From: Paracoccus benzoatiresistens
GTDB lineage: Bacteria > Pseudomonadota > Alphaproteobacteria > Rhodobacterales > Rhodobacteraceae
DNA length: 64,000 bases
Direction of reading: 5' to 3'
NCBI RefSeq assembly: GCF_026913015.1
Contig: NZ_JAPTYD010000001.1
Span: 62,001-126,000 of the forward strand
Below the pieces are notes generated by a model. That model was not told the origin of the DNA and did not search any database. It saw only the letters and a list, made by a program, of their open reading frames with translations. Positions 56,129-64,000 of the stretch are shown one piece after another; position 1 is the stretch's first letter; every line of letters starts with the position of its first letter. The position numbers and the translations under genes were made by a program.

Positions 56129-56191
56129 GCAACGCCCCCGGATCAACCAAGACGATCATAGCGCCATGTCGTGAACGATTTGCGAAAAAGT

Positions 56192-57256
56192 CTAGTCCCC
56201 CTGCCAGTCGTCCAGCACATCCTCGACATAGATGCGCTTGACCAGGATGATGGACACAAGCAGCAGGGGTGTCGCCAGCACGATGCCCGCGAAACCGAAC
56301 AGGCTGCCAAAGGCGAGGATCGCCAGCACCGTCAGCGCGGGCGGCAGGTCGGCGGCGTATCGCTGGATCAGGGGCATCAGCAGGTTGCCTTCGGCCTGCT
56401 GGACAAGGACGAACAGCAGCGCGACATAGATCGCCAGGTCGAAGCCCTGCGTCAGCGCGAACAGGACCGCTGGAATCCCCGACATGAAGGGGCCGACCAC
56501 CGGGATGATGTTGGTCAGCCCGGCGATCAGGCCAAGAACCAGCGCCAGGGGCACGCCCAGCAGCCACAGGCCGACGCCGGTGACCAGGGCCACCACCGCC
56601 ATGTCCAGCGCCTGCCCGCCCATCCAGCGGGCGAGCGCGCGGGCCAGTTCATCCGCGATCTGCCCCGCGCGGGCGCGATAGGACGGGGGCACCAGCCGCA
56701 AGGCGCCTGCGCGATACATGGGCGCGTCCAGCGCCAGGAAGATCGCCACCGTTATCAGCAGCACCAGATTCGCCACGCCGCCGAAGACCGTGGTCAGCGT
56801 TCCGGTCAGATAGCTGAAGACCGTGGGCAGATCGCCGCCCTCTCCGCCCCCGCCGTTTGCCTGGGCATCCTCGATCCGCCGTTCCAGGAACTGGCCAATG
56901 GAACTCTGGCCCAGCCAGTCCTCGATCTGCTTCCAGGCGTCGGGCAGGCTGCCGATCAGCTGGCGGAACTGGCCCGATATCGAGGGTCCCGCCCAGGCCA
57001 CGATCCCCGCGACGACCAGGACGGCCGCCAGACCCGACAGCAGCACGCCGGGCTTCAGGCCGATGCCGGCGTAGCGGTGCATGGCCCTCGCGCCGGCCCG
57101 CAGCGCGATGGCGATCAGGATCGCGCCAAAGCCCATCAGCAGCACGTTCGACCATTGCCAGACGGCAGCCAGCGCCAGGGCCGTGGCAAAGGCGATGGCG
57201 ATCGGGCCGGGCCGTAGGCGGGGCTGCGGGGCGGGTGTGCTGGGTCGTTCGGTCAT
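56192..57256 (-). CDS. AI-2E/PerM family transporter
   Basis: A 354-residue polytopic membrane protein of the AI-2E family (PF01594), with two hydrophobic hairpins, a long cytoplasmic or periplasmic loop with [10 protein letters not shown], and four to five further helices. The conserved [20 protein letters not shown] (about 239-258) and [18 protein letters not shown] segments mark the family. Different members export quorum signals, exchange Na+ for H+, or are uncharacterised; the role here is not determinable. It stands alone, divergent from ndk across 133 bp. Confidence 0.88.
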   Translation of the reverse strand: MTERPSTPAPQPRLRPGPIAIAFATALALAAVWQWSNVLLMGFGAILIAIALRAGARAMHRYAGIGLKPGVLLSGLAAVLVVAGIVAWAGPSISGQFRQLIGSLPDAWKQIEDWLGQSSIGQFLERRIEDAQANGGGGEGGDLPTVFSYLTGTLTTVFGGVANLVLLITVAIFLALDAPMYRAGALRLVPPSYRARAGQIADELARALARWMGGQALDMAVVALVTGVGLWLLGVPLALVLGLIAGLTNIIPVVGPFMSGIPAVLFALTQGFDLAIYVALLFVLVQQAEGNLLMPLIQRYAADLPPALTVLAILAFGSLFGFAGIVLATPLLLVSIILVKRIYVEDVLDDWQGD

Positions 57257-57389
57257 GCGCGCGCCTTTGATAGCCTTGACTTGCCCGCATCATGCCCCCG
57301 CCTTGCCGGCAGATACCATCCCTGATAACCGGGCGCGGATTTCACGATCGGGCGGGGCTGGCCCGCCTGCCACAGCAAAGGGATGCCCC

Positions 57390-57812
57390 ATGGCCATCGA
57401 ACGCACGCTTTCCATCATCAAGCCCGACGCGACCCGCCGCAACCTGACCGGCAAGATCAACGCCAAGTTCGAGGAAGCGGGCCTGCGCATCGTCGCGCAG
57501 AAGCGCATCAAGCTGTCGCCGGAACAGGCGGGCAAGTTCTACGAAGTCCACAAGGAACGCCCCTTCTATGGCGAACTGGTCGAGTTCATGGCATCAGAAC
57601 CCGTCGTCGTGCAGGTCCTGGAAGGCGAGAACGCCATTGCCAAGAACCGCGAAGTGATGGGCGCGACCAACCCCGCCCAGGCCGACGAGGGCACCATCCG
57701 CAAGGAATTCGCCCTGTCGGTGGGCGAGAACTCGGTCCACGGCTCGGACGCGCCGGAAACCGCCAAGGAGGAGATCGCGTTCTTCTTCTCGGGCCTGGAA
57801 CTGGTCGGCTGA
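57390..57812 (+). CDS. ndk: Nucleoside diphosphate kinase
   Basis: A 140-residue kinase that equilibrates nucleoside di- and triphosphates through a phospho-histidine. The catalytic residue is His117 in the NSVHGSD motif, and the N-terminus [18 protein letters not shown] is typical. AAAGGGA lies about 6 nt before the ATG. It is monocistronic and ends in a strong terminator. Confidence 0.97.
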   Translation: MAIERTLSIIKPDATRRNLTGKINAKFEEAGLRIVAQKRIKLSPEQAGKFYEVHKERPFYGELVEFMASEPVVVQVLEGENAIAKNREVMGATNPAQADEGTIRKEFALSVGENSVHGSDAPETAKEEIAFFFSGLELVG

Positions 57813-57836
57813 CAGCCGGACAAAGGTGAGTTGGGG

Positions 57837-57866
57837 AAAGGGGCCGGGCAGGCCCCTTTTTCTTTT
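57837..57866 (+). terminator. Rho-independent terminator after ndk
   Basis: AAAGGGGCC, a 5-nt loop and GGCCCCTTT form a 9-bp stem followed by TTTCTTTT. It lies 24 nt after the ndk stop, before the convergent sulfatase-fold gene. Confidence 0.85.
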
Positions 57867-57871
57867 GCGGC

Positions 57872-59446
57872 CTAGCAGGGCGTGGCGACCGGCCTGTCCC
57901 TGGGCCCGTCCTTGCCGAAGCTGCCCAGGATCAGGTCGCGCAGCCGGTCCATCGGCAAGGGCATGCTGCCCCCGGGCGGGATCAGCCCGCAAGCCAGCCC
58001 CCAGCGGGCGGCCCGGTCCACCAGATGCGCCGGGCCGATCAGGTGCAGCACGGTATCGCGGCGGTCGTCCAGCGCGATCTCGGGGGATGCCTGATGATCG
58101 CCCAGCACGATCAGCAGCGGCGGATCCGCGGCATGGCGCAGCGCATAATCCGCGACCGTGTTCAAGCTGTAGTCGAGGGCATCGCGATAGTGCCGCCGGA
58201 CGCGGTCGGGGTCGCGCCAGACGACGGCCGGCGGGTCGCCCTCGGCCGCCATGGCGTCGAAGACCCGGCCATCGCCCAGCCGGTCCCAGTCCAGCAGGCG
58301 CGGCACCGGCACCCAGGGCGCGTGGGACGAGATCAGCGCGACCTGGGCGAACAGGCGCGGCTGGCCGGGCCCTGCGCGCAGCAGCCGGTCGGTGGCGGCC
58401 AGCGTGAACTGGTCGGGCATCGTGACCCAGTTGAACGGCTTTCCGCGATAACCCAGGTCGGCGGCGGCCAGAATCCTGTCAAAGCCCATGGACCGGGATT
58501 CGGGCCAGGGCCGGGTGATCGCGGGCATCACCGCCGCCGTCCGAAAGCCCGCGCGGCGGGCATGGTGGAACAGCCCCGCGCGCCCGCTGGCCAGGACCGC
58601 GCGATAGCGCATCTGGTCGTCGATCCACAGCCCGCTTGCGAAGGTCGCGTGGGACAGCCAGCTTTGCCCGCCCTGCGTCGGCGCCGCGACAAAGCCCGAC
58701 CGCATGGCAAGACCCGCCGCGCCAAGCCGCGCTTGGGCCCGCTGCAGGGTCGCCAGATGCCGCGAGGCATGGAGGGGCGCATCGAAGCTGGCCCGCCCAT
58801 AGCTTTCGACAAAGATCACGATCACGTCGCGGTCGATCGCCTCCAGCAAGCCGGGCGTTCCCACGAAAGGGTCATGGGCGCCGGCCGCGCGCAGGTCCTG
58901 CAGATCGGCCAGCGTCTGGCGGGCTTCCGCGATCTTCCGGACGGCATAGGCGCAGTTCCTGGCGCCCGGGAACCCCATGGCCAGGGGAATGGCCGCAAGG
59001 ACCGCCAAACCCGTAACCGGCAAGATGGCCTGCCGTGGCCGCAACCCGGCCAGAATCCCGCAGGCCCACCACAGGCCCGCGGCAAGCCCGCAGGCCAGCG
59101 CCACGGCAACGGCCGCGGCGGCAACCGCTGCGGGCGTGCCGAAGGCGCCCGACACCAGATCCCAACCCGCCCTGACCAGCGGCAGGTCCGCGACCGCGTC
59201 AAAGGGCCTGCCAAGGACATGGGCCATGACCAGGTCGGCCAGCTTCTGCAGGGCCAGCAGCCACAGGACCACGGTCGCGGCAACCCGCGCCGCAACGCCG
59301 AGGCAGGCAAGGGCCAGGATCAGCACCGGCAGTTCGGCAGCCACGATCAGCATCGCCCCGCCGGACCATCCCTGCGCGATGGGCAGCGCCAGCACGGCAT
59401 GGATCGCCAGGATCGCCGCCAGCAGGCGAGGCCAGGATGGCGTCAT
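57872..59446 (-). CDS. Membrane-anchored sulfatase-fold (alkaline phosphatase superfamily) protein
   Basis: A 524-residue protein. The N-terminal 160 residues hold about four to five membrane helices; the remainder is a periplasmic sulfatase/phosphoethanolamine-transferase-like domain. A metal ligand is expected at Glu214 (IFVESYG). A nucleophile candidate lies in PTQGGQSWLS (Thr257 or Ser262), and another metal pair is Asp450-His451 (VLGDHQ). The layout resembles LtaS, OpgB or EptA enzymes, which move phospho-head groups onto glycans or lipid A. No Cys-type sulfatase motif (CxPxR) is seen, which argues against a true sulfatase. The ATG overlaps the stop of a CDP-alcohol phosphatidyltransferase gene, suggesting a joint pathway. 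Confidence 0.82.
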   Translation of the reverse strand: MTPSWPRLLAAILAIHAVLALPIAQGWSGGAMLIVAAELPVLILALACLGVAARVAATVVLWLLALQKLADLVMAHVLGRPFDAVADLPLVRAGWDLVSGAFGTPAAVAAAAVAVALACGLAAGLWWACGILAGLRPRQAILPVTGLAVLAAIPLAMGFPGARNCAYAVRKIAEARQTLADLQDLRAAGAHDPFVGTPGLLEAIDRDVIVIFVESYGRASFDAPLHASRHLATLQRAQARLGAAGLAMRSGFVAAPTQGGQSWLSHATFASGLWIDDQMRYRAVLASGRAGLFHHARRAGFRTAAVMPAITRPWPESRSMGFDRILAAADLGYRGKPFNWVTMPDQFTLAATDRLLRAGPGQPRLFAQVALISSHAPWVPVPRLLDWDRLGDGRVFDAMAAEGDPPAVVWRDPDRVRRHYRDALDYSLNTVADYALRHAADPPLLIVLGDHQASPEIALDDRRDTVLHLIGPAHLVDRAARWGLACGLIPPGGSMPLPMDRLRDLILGSFGKDGPRDRPVATPC

Positions 59447-60177
59447 CCGCGCCGTCTCCAGAGCCACAGGATGTCGGTGGCGAAGGACCACAGCAGCGCA
59501 AGAACGGTCAGGCGCGTCAGCCAAAGCGCCGGTGTCTGGGCCAGCAAGGGGGTTTGCAGCAGGATCAGCATTGCCAGTTGCAGCACGCAGACCACCTTGC
59601 GCCGGAAGCGCGGCGGCAGGTCGGCGCGCATCCAGGGCAGGGCCAGCCCGGCCGCGACAAAGGCGTAGCGGGCCAGGCCCAGGAACAACGCCTCGGGTCC
59701 CGGGCCCGCGCCGGCCAGGACGTGCAGGCACAGGGTCAGGGCCAGGGCGGCATCGACCTCCATGTCGAAGCGGGCGCCGAATCGCGACACAAGGCCCGCG
59801 CGGCGCGCAAGCCAGCCATCGGCCCCGTCCAGCACCAGGGCCACCATGGCCACCGCCGCCACCGCCCATCCCGCCCCTCTGCCATCCGCAAGCGGCGCCA
59901 GCAGGGCGCAGACCAGGGCCGTGCGCAGCAGGGTGACCATGTTGCAGGCGCCCATGCGGGGGTGGGGATAATGCCGCCGCATCAGGATCCCGATGCCCGC
60001 CGCCGCCAGAAGAAAGCCCGCCGCCGCCGCTGCCTGCGTGGTCCCCCTTGCGCCAAGCGCCTGCGCTGTCGGCCACACCAGAACCGCTGCCATCCCTGCC
60101 GACAGCGCAAAGGCCGTTCCGATGGTTGCCGGCGGCACGGCGGGATGCAGCTTTGGGACAGGCGAAGACTTGCGCAT
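59443..60177 (-). CDS. CDP-alcohol phosphatidyltransferase family protein
   Basis: A 244-residue integral membrane enzyme of the CDP-alcohol phosphatidyltransferase family. The full catalytic signature is present: Asp117, Asp120-Gly121-x2-Ala124-Arg125-x8-Gly134-x3-Asp138-x3-Asp142. About six helices surround it. The family joins a CDP-activated lipid or alcohol to an alcohol or phosphate acceptor, as in phosphatidylglycerol-phosphate, phosphatidylserine or phosphatidylcholine synthesis. Neither PgsA- nor Pcs-specific features are obvious. The gene is coupled by ATGA overlap to a membrane sulfatase-fold protein, so the product may be a donor or acceptor for that enzyme. Confidence 0.85.
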   Translation of the reverse strand: MRKSSPVPKLHPAVPPATIGTAFALSAGMAAVLVWPTAQALGARGTTQAAAAAGFLLAAAGIGILMRRHYPHPRMGACNMVTLLRTALVCALLAPLADGRGAGWAVAAVAMVALVLDGADGWLARRAGLVSRFGARFDMEVDAALALTLCLHVLAGAGPGPEALFLGLARYAFVAAGLALPWMRADLPPRFRRKVVCVLQLAMLILLQTPLLAQTPALWLTRLTVLALLWSFATDILWLWRRRG

Positions 60178-60261
60178 CCCGGAAGCCTAGGGCAGGCGCG
60201 CATTGCGTCAATGGGTTCTAAAAAGCGCTGTGTGCCGCGGCGTTGCGGTGATAGATATTTC

Positions 60262-60290
60262 TTGAACCGCACCTTCATCGGGCGCATACC
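60262..60290 (+). promoter_or_regulatory. Candidate kup promoter
   Basis: TTGAAC (60262-60267), a 17-bp spacer and CATACC (60285-60290) lie about 30 nt before the kup ATG. The -35 box is fair and the -10 box weak, so this is a tentative call in a 141-bp divergent gap. Confidence 0.3.
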
Positions 60291-60318
60291 ACCGCGGAAT
60301 CGCAGTCGGAGTGCCGGA

Positions 60319-62250
60319 ATGGCAAGCGAAGAAGCCGCAACCAGCCCCTCTGCGGCGGATCATGCGCCTGAACCCCATACCCCGTCAAAACTAACGCCGG
60401 CGCTCGTGCTGGCCTGCCTGGGCGTCGTCTATGGCGACATCGGCACCTCGCCGCTTTATGCGCTGCGGGAATCGCTTGTCCATGCGCATGAGGAAGGCAT
60501 GCCCGAGACCTCGGTGATCGGCATCGTCTCGCTGCTTTTCTGGACAGTGGTCCTGATCGTGACGATAAAATATGTCATCCTGATCCTGCGGGCCGACAAC
60601 AACGGCGAAGGCGGCACTCTGTCGCTGGTCGCCAAGGCCCAGGGCGCGCTGAAGGTCGGCCCCGATGCGCGGCGCCGGCGCCTGCTTCTGCTCTTGGGAA
60701 TCTTGGGCGTGTCGCTGTTCTTCGGCGACAGCATGATCACCCCCGCGATCTCGGTCCTGTCGGCGGTCGAGGGGCTGACCCTGGTCCAGCCGGACTTCCA
60801 GCCCTGGGTGGTGCCGGGCACGGTGGTGATCGTGGTCGTCCTGTTCTGGGTCCAGAGCGGCGGCACCGACCGCATCGCCCGGCTGTTCGGCCCCATCATG
60901 CTGCTCTGGTTCTCGACCATGGCGGTGCTGGGCATCAGCCACATCGCGGATGACGCGCGCATCCTGCAGGCGCTGAACCCGCTGCGGGCGGCCACCTTTC
61001 TCATCGAATACGGCATGGCGGCGATGCCGGTGCTGGGCTCGGTCTTCCTGGCCGTCACGGGGGCCGAGGCGCTTTATGCCGACATGGGCCATTTCGGCCG
61101 AAGCGCGATCCGCACCGCCTGGAGCGTGCTGGTCTTTCCGGCCCTCGCGCTCAGCTATCTGGGCCAGGGCGCCATGGTGCTGGCCCATCCTGAAACGGTG
61201 GCCAATCCCTTCTTCCTGATGGCGCCCGAATGGTTCCTGGTGCCCCTGGTGATCCTGGCCACGGCGGCCACGGTGATCGCCTCGCAGGCGGTGATCTCGG
61301 GCGCCTTTTCCGTCGCGGCGCAGGCCGTGCAGATGGGGCTGCTGCCCCGGCTGCACGTCAAGTATACCTCGGACCTGCAGGTGGGGCAGATCTACCTGCC
61401 GAAGGTCAACGCGGTGCTGATGGTCGGCGTCGTGGCGCTGGTGCTGGCCTTCGGCTCGTCGGCGCGGCTTGCCAGCGCCTATGGCATCGCCGTCACGGGC
61501 GACATGGTGATCACCTCGGTCCTGGCCATCATCGTGTTCCGCTGGGCCTGGAACTGGACATGGCCGCTGGTCGCGGTGGTGATGGTGCCGGTCCTGGGGA
61601 TCGAGCTGATCTTCTTCTCGGCCAACCTGATGAAGCTGCTGGACGGCGGCTATATCCCGCTGATCTTCGCCGCCTGGGCCGTCGGCATGATGGTGATCTG
61701 GGTCGAGGGAATGCGCCGTCTTCAGGAAAAGCTGGCCACCGAAAGCATTGCGCTGGACCTGCTGGCCGGCAAGCTGGCGAAATCGCCCCCGGTCATCGTG
61801 CCGGGCACGGCGGTCTTTCTGACCGCCGATCCCATGGTGGCCCCGCCCGCGCTGTTGCACAACCTCAAGCACAACCGTGTCCTGCACGAGCGCAACCTCA
61901 TCGTGAAGGTGGAAAGCGCCACCACCCCCCGCGTCCCCGAGAATGCGCGCCTGCGCCTGGAAAGCGTCGCCCCGGGCTTCTGGCGGGCCTGGCTGTCCTT
62001 CGGCTACATGGAGCAGCCGAACGTCCCCCGCGCCCTGGCCGAGGCCAAGCGCCAGGGCCTGAAGTTCGACATCATGTCCACCTCGTTCTTCCTGAACCGC
62101 CGAACGCTGCGGTCGGGCAAGGGCAACCTGATGCCCCACTGGATGAGCCGCATCTTCGTGCGGCTGTACCGCTCCGCCTCCGAGCCGACGAACTATTATC
62201 GCCTGCCGTCGAACCGGGTGGTGGAACTAGGGCAGCAGAAGAATATCTGA
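60319..62250 (+). CDS. kup: Potassium uptake protein Kup (TrkD)
   Basis: A 643-residue KUP/HAK/KT family K+/H+ symporter. The N-terminal signature GVVYGDIGTSPLYALRESL (about 36-54) includes the conserved Asp of the ion pathway. About twelve helices follow, with GSVFLAVTGAEALYADMGHF (core VTGAEALYADMGHFG) and KVNAVLMVG. The C-terminal cytoplasmic part ends in a domain with FFLNRRTLRSGKGNLMPHW. CGGAG lies about 8 nt before the ATG, and the hydrophilic first 25 residues are typical. It is single and divergent from the CDP-alcohol transferase gene. Confidence 0.95.
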   Translation: MASEEAATSPSAADHAPEPHTPSKLTPALVLACLGVVYGDIGTSPLYALRESLVHAHEEGMPETSVIGIVSLLFWTVVLIVTIKYVILILRADNNGEGGTLSLVAKAQGALKVGPDARRRRLLLLLGILGVSLFFGDSMITPAISVLSAVEGLTLVQPDFQPWVVPGTVVIVVVLFWVQSGGTDRIARLFGPIMLLWFSTMAVLGISHIADDARILQALNPLRAATFLIEYGMAAMPVLGSVFLAVTGAEALYADMGHFGRSAIRTAWSVLVFPALALSYLGQGAMVLAHPETVANPFFLMAPEWFLVPLVILATAATVIASQAVISGAFSVAAQAVQMGLLPRLHVKYTSDLQVGQIYLPKVNAVLMVGVVALVLAFGSSARLASAYGIAVTGDMVITSVLAIIVFRWAWNWTWPLVAVVMVPVLGIELIFFSANLMKLLDGGYIPLIFAAWAVGMMVIWVEGMRRLQEKLATESIALDLLAGKLAKSPPVIVPGTAVFLTADPMVAPPALLHNLKHNRVLHERNLIVKVESATTPRVPENARLRLESVAPGFWRAWLSFGYMEQPNVPRALAEAKRQGLKFDIMSTSFFLNRRTLRSGKGNLMPHWMSRIFVRLYRSASEPTNYYRLPSNRVVELGQQKNI

Positions 62251-62454
62251 GGGGATGAGCCGCCCCCGTTGAAAGCCTGCAAGGGCGGTAATCGCTGGTT
62301 TTTCGCACTGCGGGGGTTGGAAGCTGGGCCGGAAAGGCCGGGTGGCGGGCCGAACGGTCTGGCGGAAGACCGGCGACCTGGTTGTCGCCCCGTTGCACCC
62401 CCACCCCCATCCGCGCTATCCCTCCTGAACCCAAACCACCCGAGGAGGCCCCAC
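62251..62454. other. kup-fabD intergenic region
   Basis: A 204-bp gap without a coding region. It contains a weak CCGCCC/GGGCGG hairpin (62260-62288) after kup, with a T-run only about 13 nt later, and further GC-rich dyads such as CGGTCT-N6-AGACCG. The fabD promoter must be here or in kup, but I see no convincing boxes. Confidence 0.4.
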
Positions 62455-63381
62455 ATGCGCGCGTTTGTCTTTCCAGGCCAGGGGGCGCAGGCTGTCGGCA
62501 TGGGGCGCGAACTGGCCGAGGTCTATCCGGCTGCGAGGGAGGTGTTCGAGCAGGTGGACGAGGCGCTTGGGGAAAAGCTCTCGGACCTGATCTGGAACGG
62601 GGATATCGAGACGCTGACGCTGACCCAGAACGCGCAGCCGGCGCTGATGGCGACCTCGGTCGCGGCGTTCCGGGCGCTGGAATCCGAGGGCATCACGATC
62701 CGGGACGCCAATTTCGTGGCCGGCCACTCGCTGGGGGAATACTCGGCGCTTTGCGTGGCGGGGGCGCTGACGCTGGAGGATACGGCGCGGCTGCTGCGGC
62801 TGCGCGGCCAGGCCATGCAGGAGGCGGTGCCGGTCGGGCAGGGGGCGATGGCGGCGATCCTTGGGCTCGACTTCGCCACCGTGGATCATATCGCGCGCGA
62901 GGTCGCGGGCGAGGAGGTCGTGCAGGCCGCTAATGACAACGATCCGGGCCAGGTGGTGATCTCGGGCCACAAGGAGGCGGTGGAGCGCGCCGCGGCCGCG
63001 ATGAAGGAAGCCGGCGCCAAGCGGGCGCTGATGCTGCCGGTCTCGGCGCCCTTCCATTCGGTGCTGATGCAGCCCGCGGCGGCGGTCATGGCCAATGCGC
63101 TGGCGGGCGTGGACATCCAGCCCCCCGCCGTGCCGCTGGTCGCCAATGTCCGCGCTGAGGCGGTGACGGAACCCGGCGCGATCCGCCGGCTGCTGGTCGA
63201 ACAGGTGACCGGCACCGTGCGCTGGCGCGAATCCATCGCCAACATGGCCGGGGCGGGCGTGACCGAGTTCTGGGAAATCGGCGCGGGCAAGGCGCTGTCG
63301 GGCATGATCAAGCGCATCGCCAAGGACGTGACGGTCAGGAATGTCGGCGCGCCTGCGGATATCGTGGCGCTGAAGGGCTGA
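62455..63381 (+). CDS. fabD: Malonyl-CoA:ACP transacylase
   Basis: A 308-residue enzyme that loads malonyl groups onto acyl carrier protein for fatty-acid synthesis. It starts MRAFVFPGQGAQAVGMG. The catalytic Ser92 is in GHSLGEYSAL, Arg117-type residue in RLRGQAMQ, and the catalytic His in SAPFHSVLM. GGAGG lies 6-7 nt upstream of the ATG. It is followed by fabG after 132 bp, so the two may be transcribed separately. Confidence 0.97.
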   Translation: MRAFVFPGQGAQAVGMGRELAEVYPAAREVFEQVDEALGEKLSDLIWNGDIETLTLTQNAQPALMATSVAAFRALESEGITIRDANFVAGHSLGEYSALCVAGALTLEDTARLLRLRGQAMQEAVPVGQGAMAAILGLDFATVDHIAREVAGEEVVQAANDNDPGQVVISGHKEAVERAAAAMKEAGAKRALMLPVSAPFHSVLMQPAAAVMANALAGVDIQPPAVPLVANVRAEAVTEPGAIRRLLVEQVTGTVRWRESIANMAGAGVTEFWEIGAGKALSGMIKRIAKDVTVRNVGAPADIVALKG

Positions 63382-63390
63382 GGGCGGACC

Positions 63391-63491
63391 GGGGCGCTGC
63401 CCCCCAGCCTGCCGGCGGGGCGGCAGGCGTTCGTCGCTGAAAAAGGCCCAATGGACCTTTTTCCGGGCGCTTCTTACCCCCGAGGATATTT
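63391..63491. repeat. GC-rich intergenic element, copy 3, with bidirectional hairpin
   Basis: GGGGC-GCT-GCCCC (63391-63403) is followed by a GAAAAAGG/CCTTTTTC hairpin (63439-63463) and the tail ACCCCCGAGGATATTT (63476-63491). The tail is shared with copies at 2590-2630 and 21781-21837. The A/T-flanked hairpin can act as a terminator in either direction, so fabD transcripts may end here. The tail stops just before the fabG ribosome-binding site. Confidence 0.6.
63439..63463 (+). terminator. Probable terminator after fabD
   Basis: GAAAAAGG, a short loop that can add three more pairs (CCA/TGG), and CCTTTTTC form a near-perfect stem ending in five T. It lies 58 nt after the fabD stop. Confidence 0.6.
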
Positions 63492-63513
63492 GGATGAAGA
63501 AGAAGGAACGGGC

Positions 63514-64000
63514 ATGTTCGATCTGACAGGCAAGACGGCTTTGGTGACGGGCGCATCGGGCGGCATCGGCGGCGCCATTGCCGAGGCGCTGCACACGGCG
63601 GGCGCCACCGTTGCCCTGTCGGGCACGCGCGAGGGGCCCTTGCGGGAACTGGCCGACAGGCTGGGCGAGCGGGCGCATGTGGTGCCTGCGAACCTGTCGG
63701 AGCCCGAAGCTGCCGCCGGGCTGATCAAGGATGCCGCGGGGGCCATGGGCTCGGTCGATATTCTGGTCAACAACGCGGGCATCACGCGCGACAACCTGTT
63801 CATGCGCATGTCGGACGAGGAATGGGCGCAGGTCCTGGAGGTCAACCTGACCAGCGTCTTCCGGCTGTCGCGCGCGGCGCTGCGCGGCATGATGAAGGCT
63901 CGCTGGGGGCGGATCGTCAACATCACCTCGGTGGTGGGGTCCACGGGCAATCCGGGGCAGGGCAACTATGCCGCCGCCAAGGCCGGGCTGGTCGGCATGT
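63514..64000 (+). CDS. fabG: 3-oxoacyl-[acyl-carrier-protein] reductase, 3' end cut by window
   Basis: The first 162 residues of a short-chain dehydrogenase that reduces 3-oxoacyl-ACP with NADPH. TGASGGIG is at residues 12-19, NNAG at 86-89, and the catalytic set is Ser139, Tyr152 and Lys156. These features and the position after fabD identify FabG; about 83 more residues are expected beyond the window. AGAAGGA precedes the ATG, directly after a copy of the recurrent intergenic element. Confidence 0.95.
   Translation, partial: MFDLTGKTALVTGASGGIGGAIAEALHTAGATVALSGTREGPLRELADRLGERAHVVPANLSEPEAAAGLIKDAAGAMGSVDILVNNAGITRDNLFMRMSDEEWAQVLEVNLTSVFRLSRAALRGMMKARWGRIVNITSVVGSTGNPGQGNYAAAKAGLVGM

Noticed and set aside
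62260..62300. Hairpin after kup as a terminator
   Set aside because: The stem is only 6 bp with a 17-nt loop, and the T-run begins about 13 nt later, so it is not a convincing intrinsic terminator.

Overview
The window is chromosomal DNA from a high-GC alphaproteobacterium, most likely a member of the Rhodobacteraceae close to Paracoccus. Support comes from several gene neighbourhoods: lptF-lptG-lptD-surA-pdxA-rsmA, prfA-prmC followed by a DUF4167 protein, rpsF with an Arg/Gly/Asp-rich tail, and ureDAJBCEFG joined to urtABCDE. Three copies of a GC-rich intergenic element ending in ACCCCCG(A)GGATAYTT fit the same family. This taxonomic call is inference. I see no insertion sequence, phage gene, CRISPR array, tRNA or rRNA. 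Coding density is very high, and most operons are held together by ATGA or GTGA stop/start overlaps.

Layout, left to right. (1) 1-2.8 kb: an FMN-dependent reductase and an MhqO-like ring-cleaving dioxygenase divergent from a LysR regulator (quinone/aromatic detoxification), then a 60-residue membrane protein. (2) 2.8-14.1 kb: glycogen and alpha-glucan metabolism, an alpha-glucosidase divergent from glgB-glgC-glgA-glgX, then glgP. (3) 14.1-19.7 kb: a four-gene osmoprotectant ABC transporter of the OsmF/YehYXW type, preceded by a YgiB/YgiC-like pair. (4) 19.7-21.8 kb: two tandem Lrp/AsnC regulators divergent from ilvC. (5) 21.9-26.1 kb: a YghU-like glutathione transferase, a PA0069-type radical SAM protein, DUF983 and DUF1275 membrane proteins, and a betaine-homocysteine methyltransferase. 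(6) 26.3-31.8 kb: rpsF-rpsR-rplI, a ureohydrolase (agmatinase-like), prfA-prmC and a DUF4167 protein. (7) 31.9-39.6 kb: the LPS-transport/outer-membrane operon lptFGD-surA-pdxA-rsmA. (8) 39.7-43.6 kb: pepA-holC, then a His/Cys-rich exported protein with a PepSY membrane protein. (9) 43.6-55.2 kb: a complete urea assimilation locus, urease structural and accessory genes followed on the same strand by the UrtABCDE transporter. (10) 55.4-64 kb: an OlsB-like ornithine acyltransferase, an AI-2E/PerM family protein, ndk, a CDP-alcohol phosphatidyltransferase coupled to a membrane-anchored sulfatase-fold protein, kup, fabD and the start of fabG.

How the parts fit: glgBCA make glycogen, glgX and glgP degrade it, and the alpha-glucosidase can handle short glucans. 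Urea enters through Urt or is released by the ureohydrolase, and urease turns it into ammonia. Betaine taken up by the Osm/Yeh transporter could be a methyl donor for the betaine-homocysteine methyltransferase. The least explained pieces are the CDP-alcohol transferase/sulfatase-fold pair, the paired Lrp regulators facing ilvC, the YgiB/YgiC-like pair beside the osmoprotectant transporter, the His/Cys-rich protein with PepSY partner, and the recurrent intergenic element. I do not see a clearly new defence or mobile system here; the window is mostly core metabolism.
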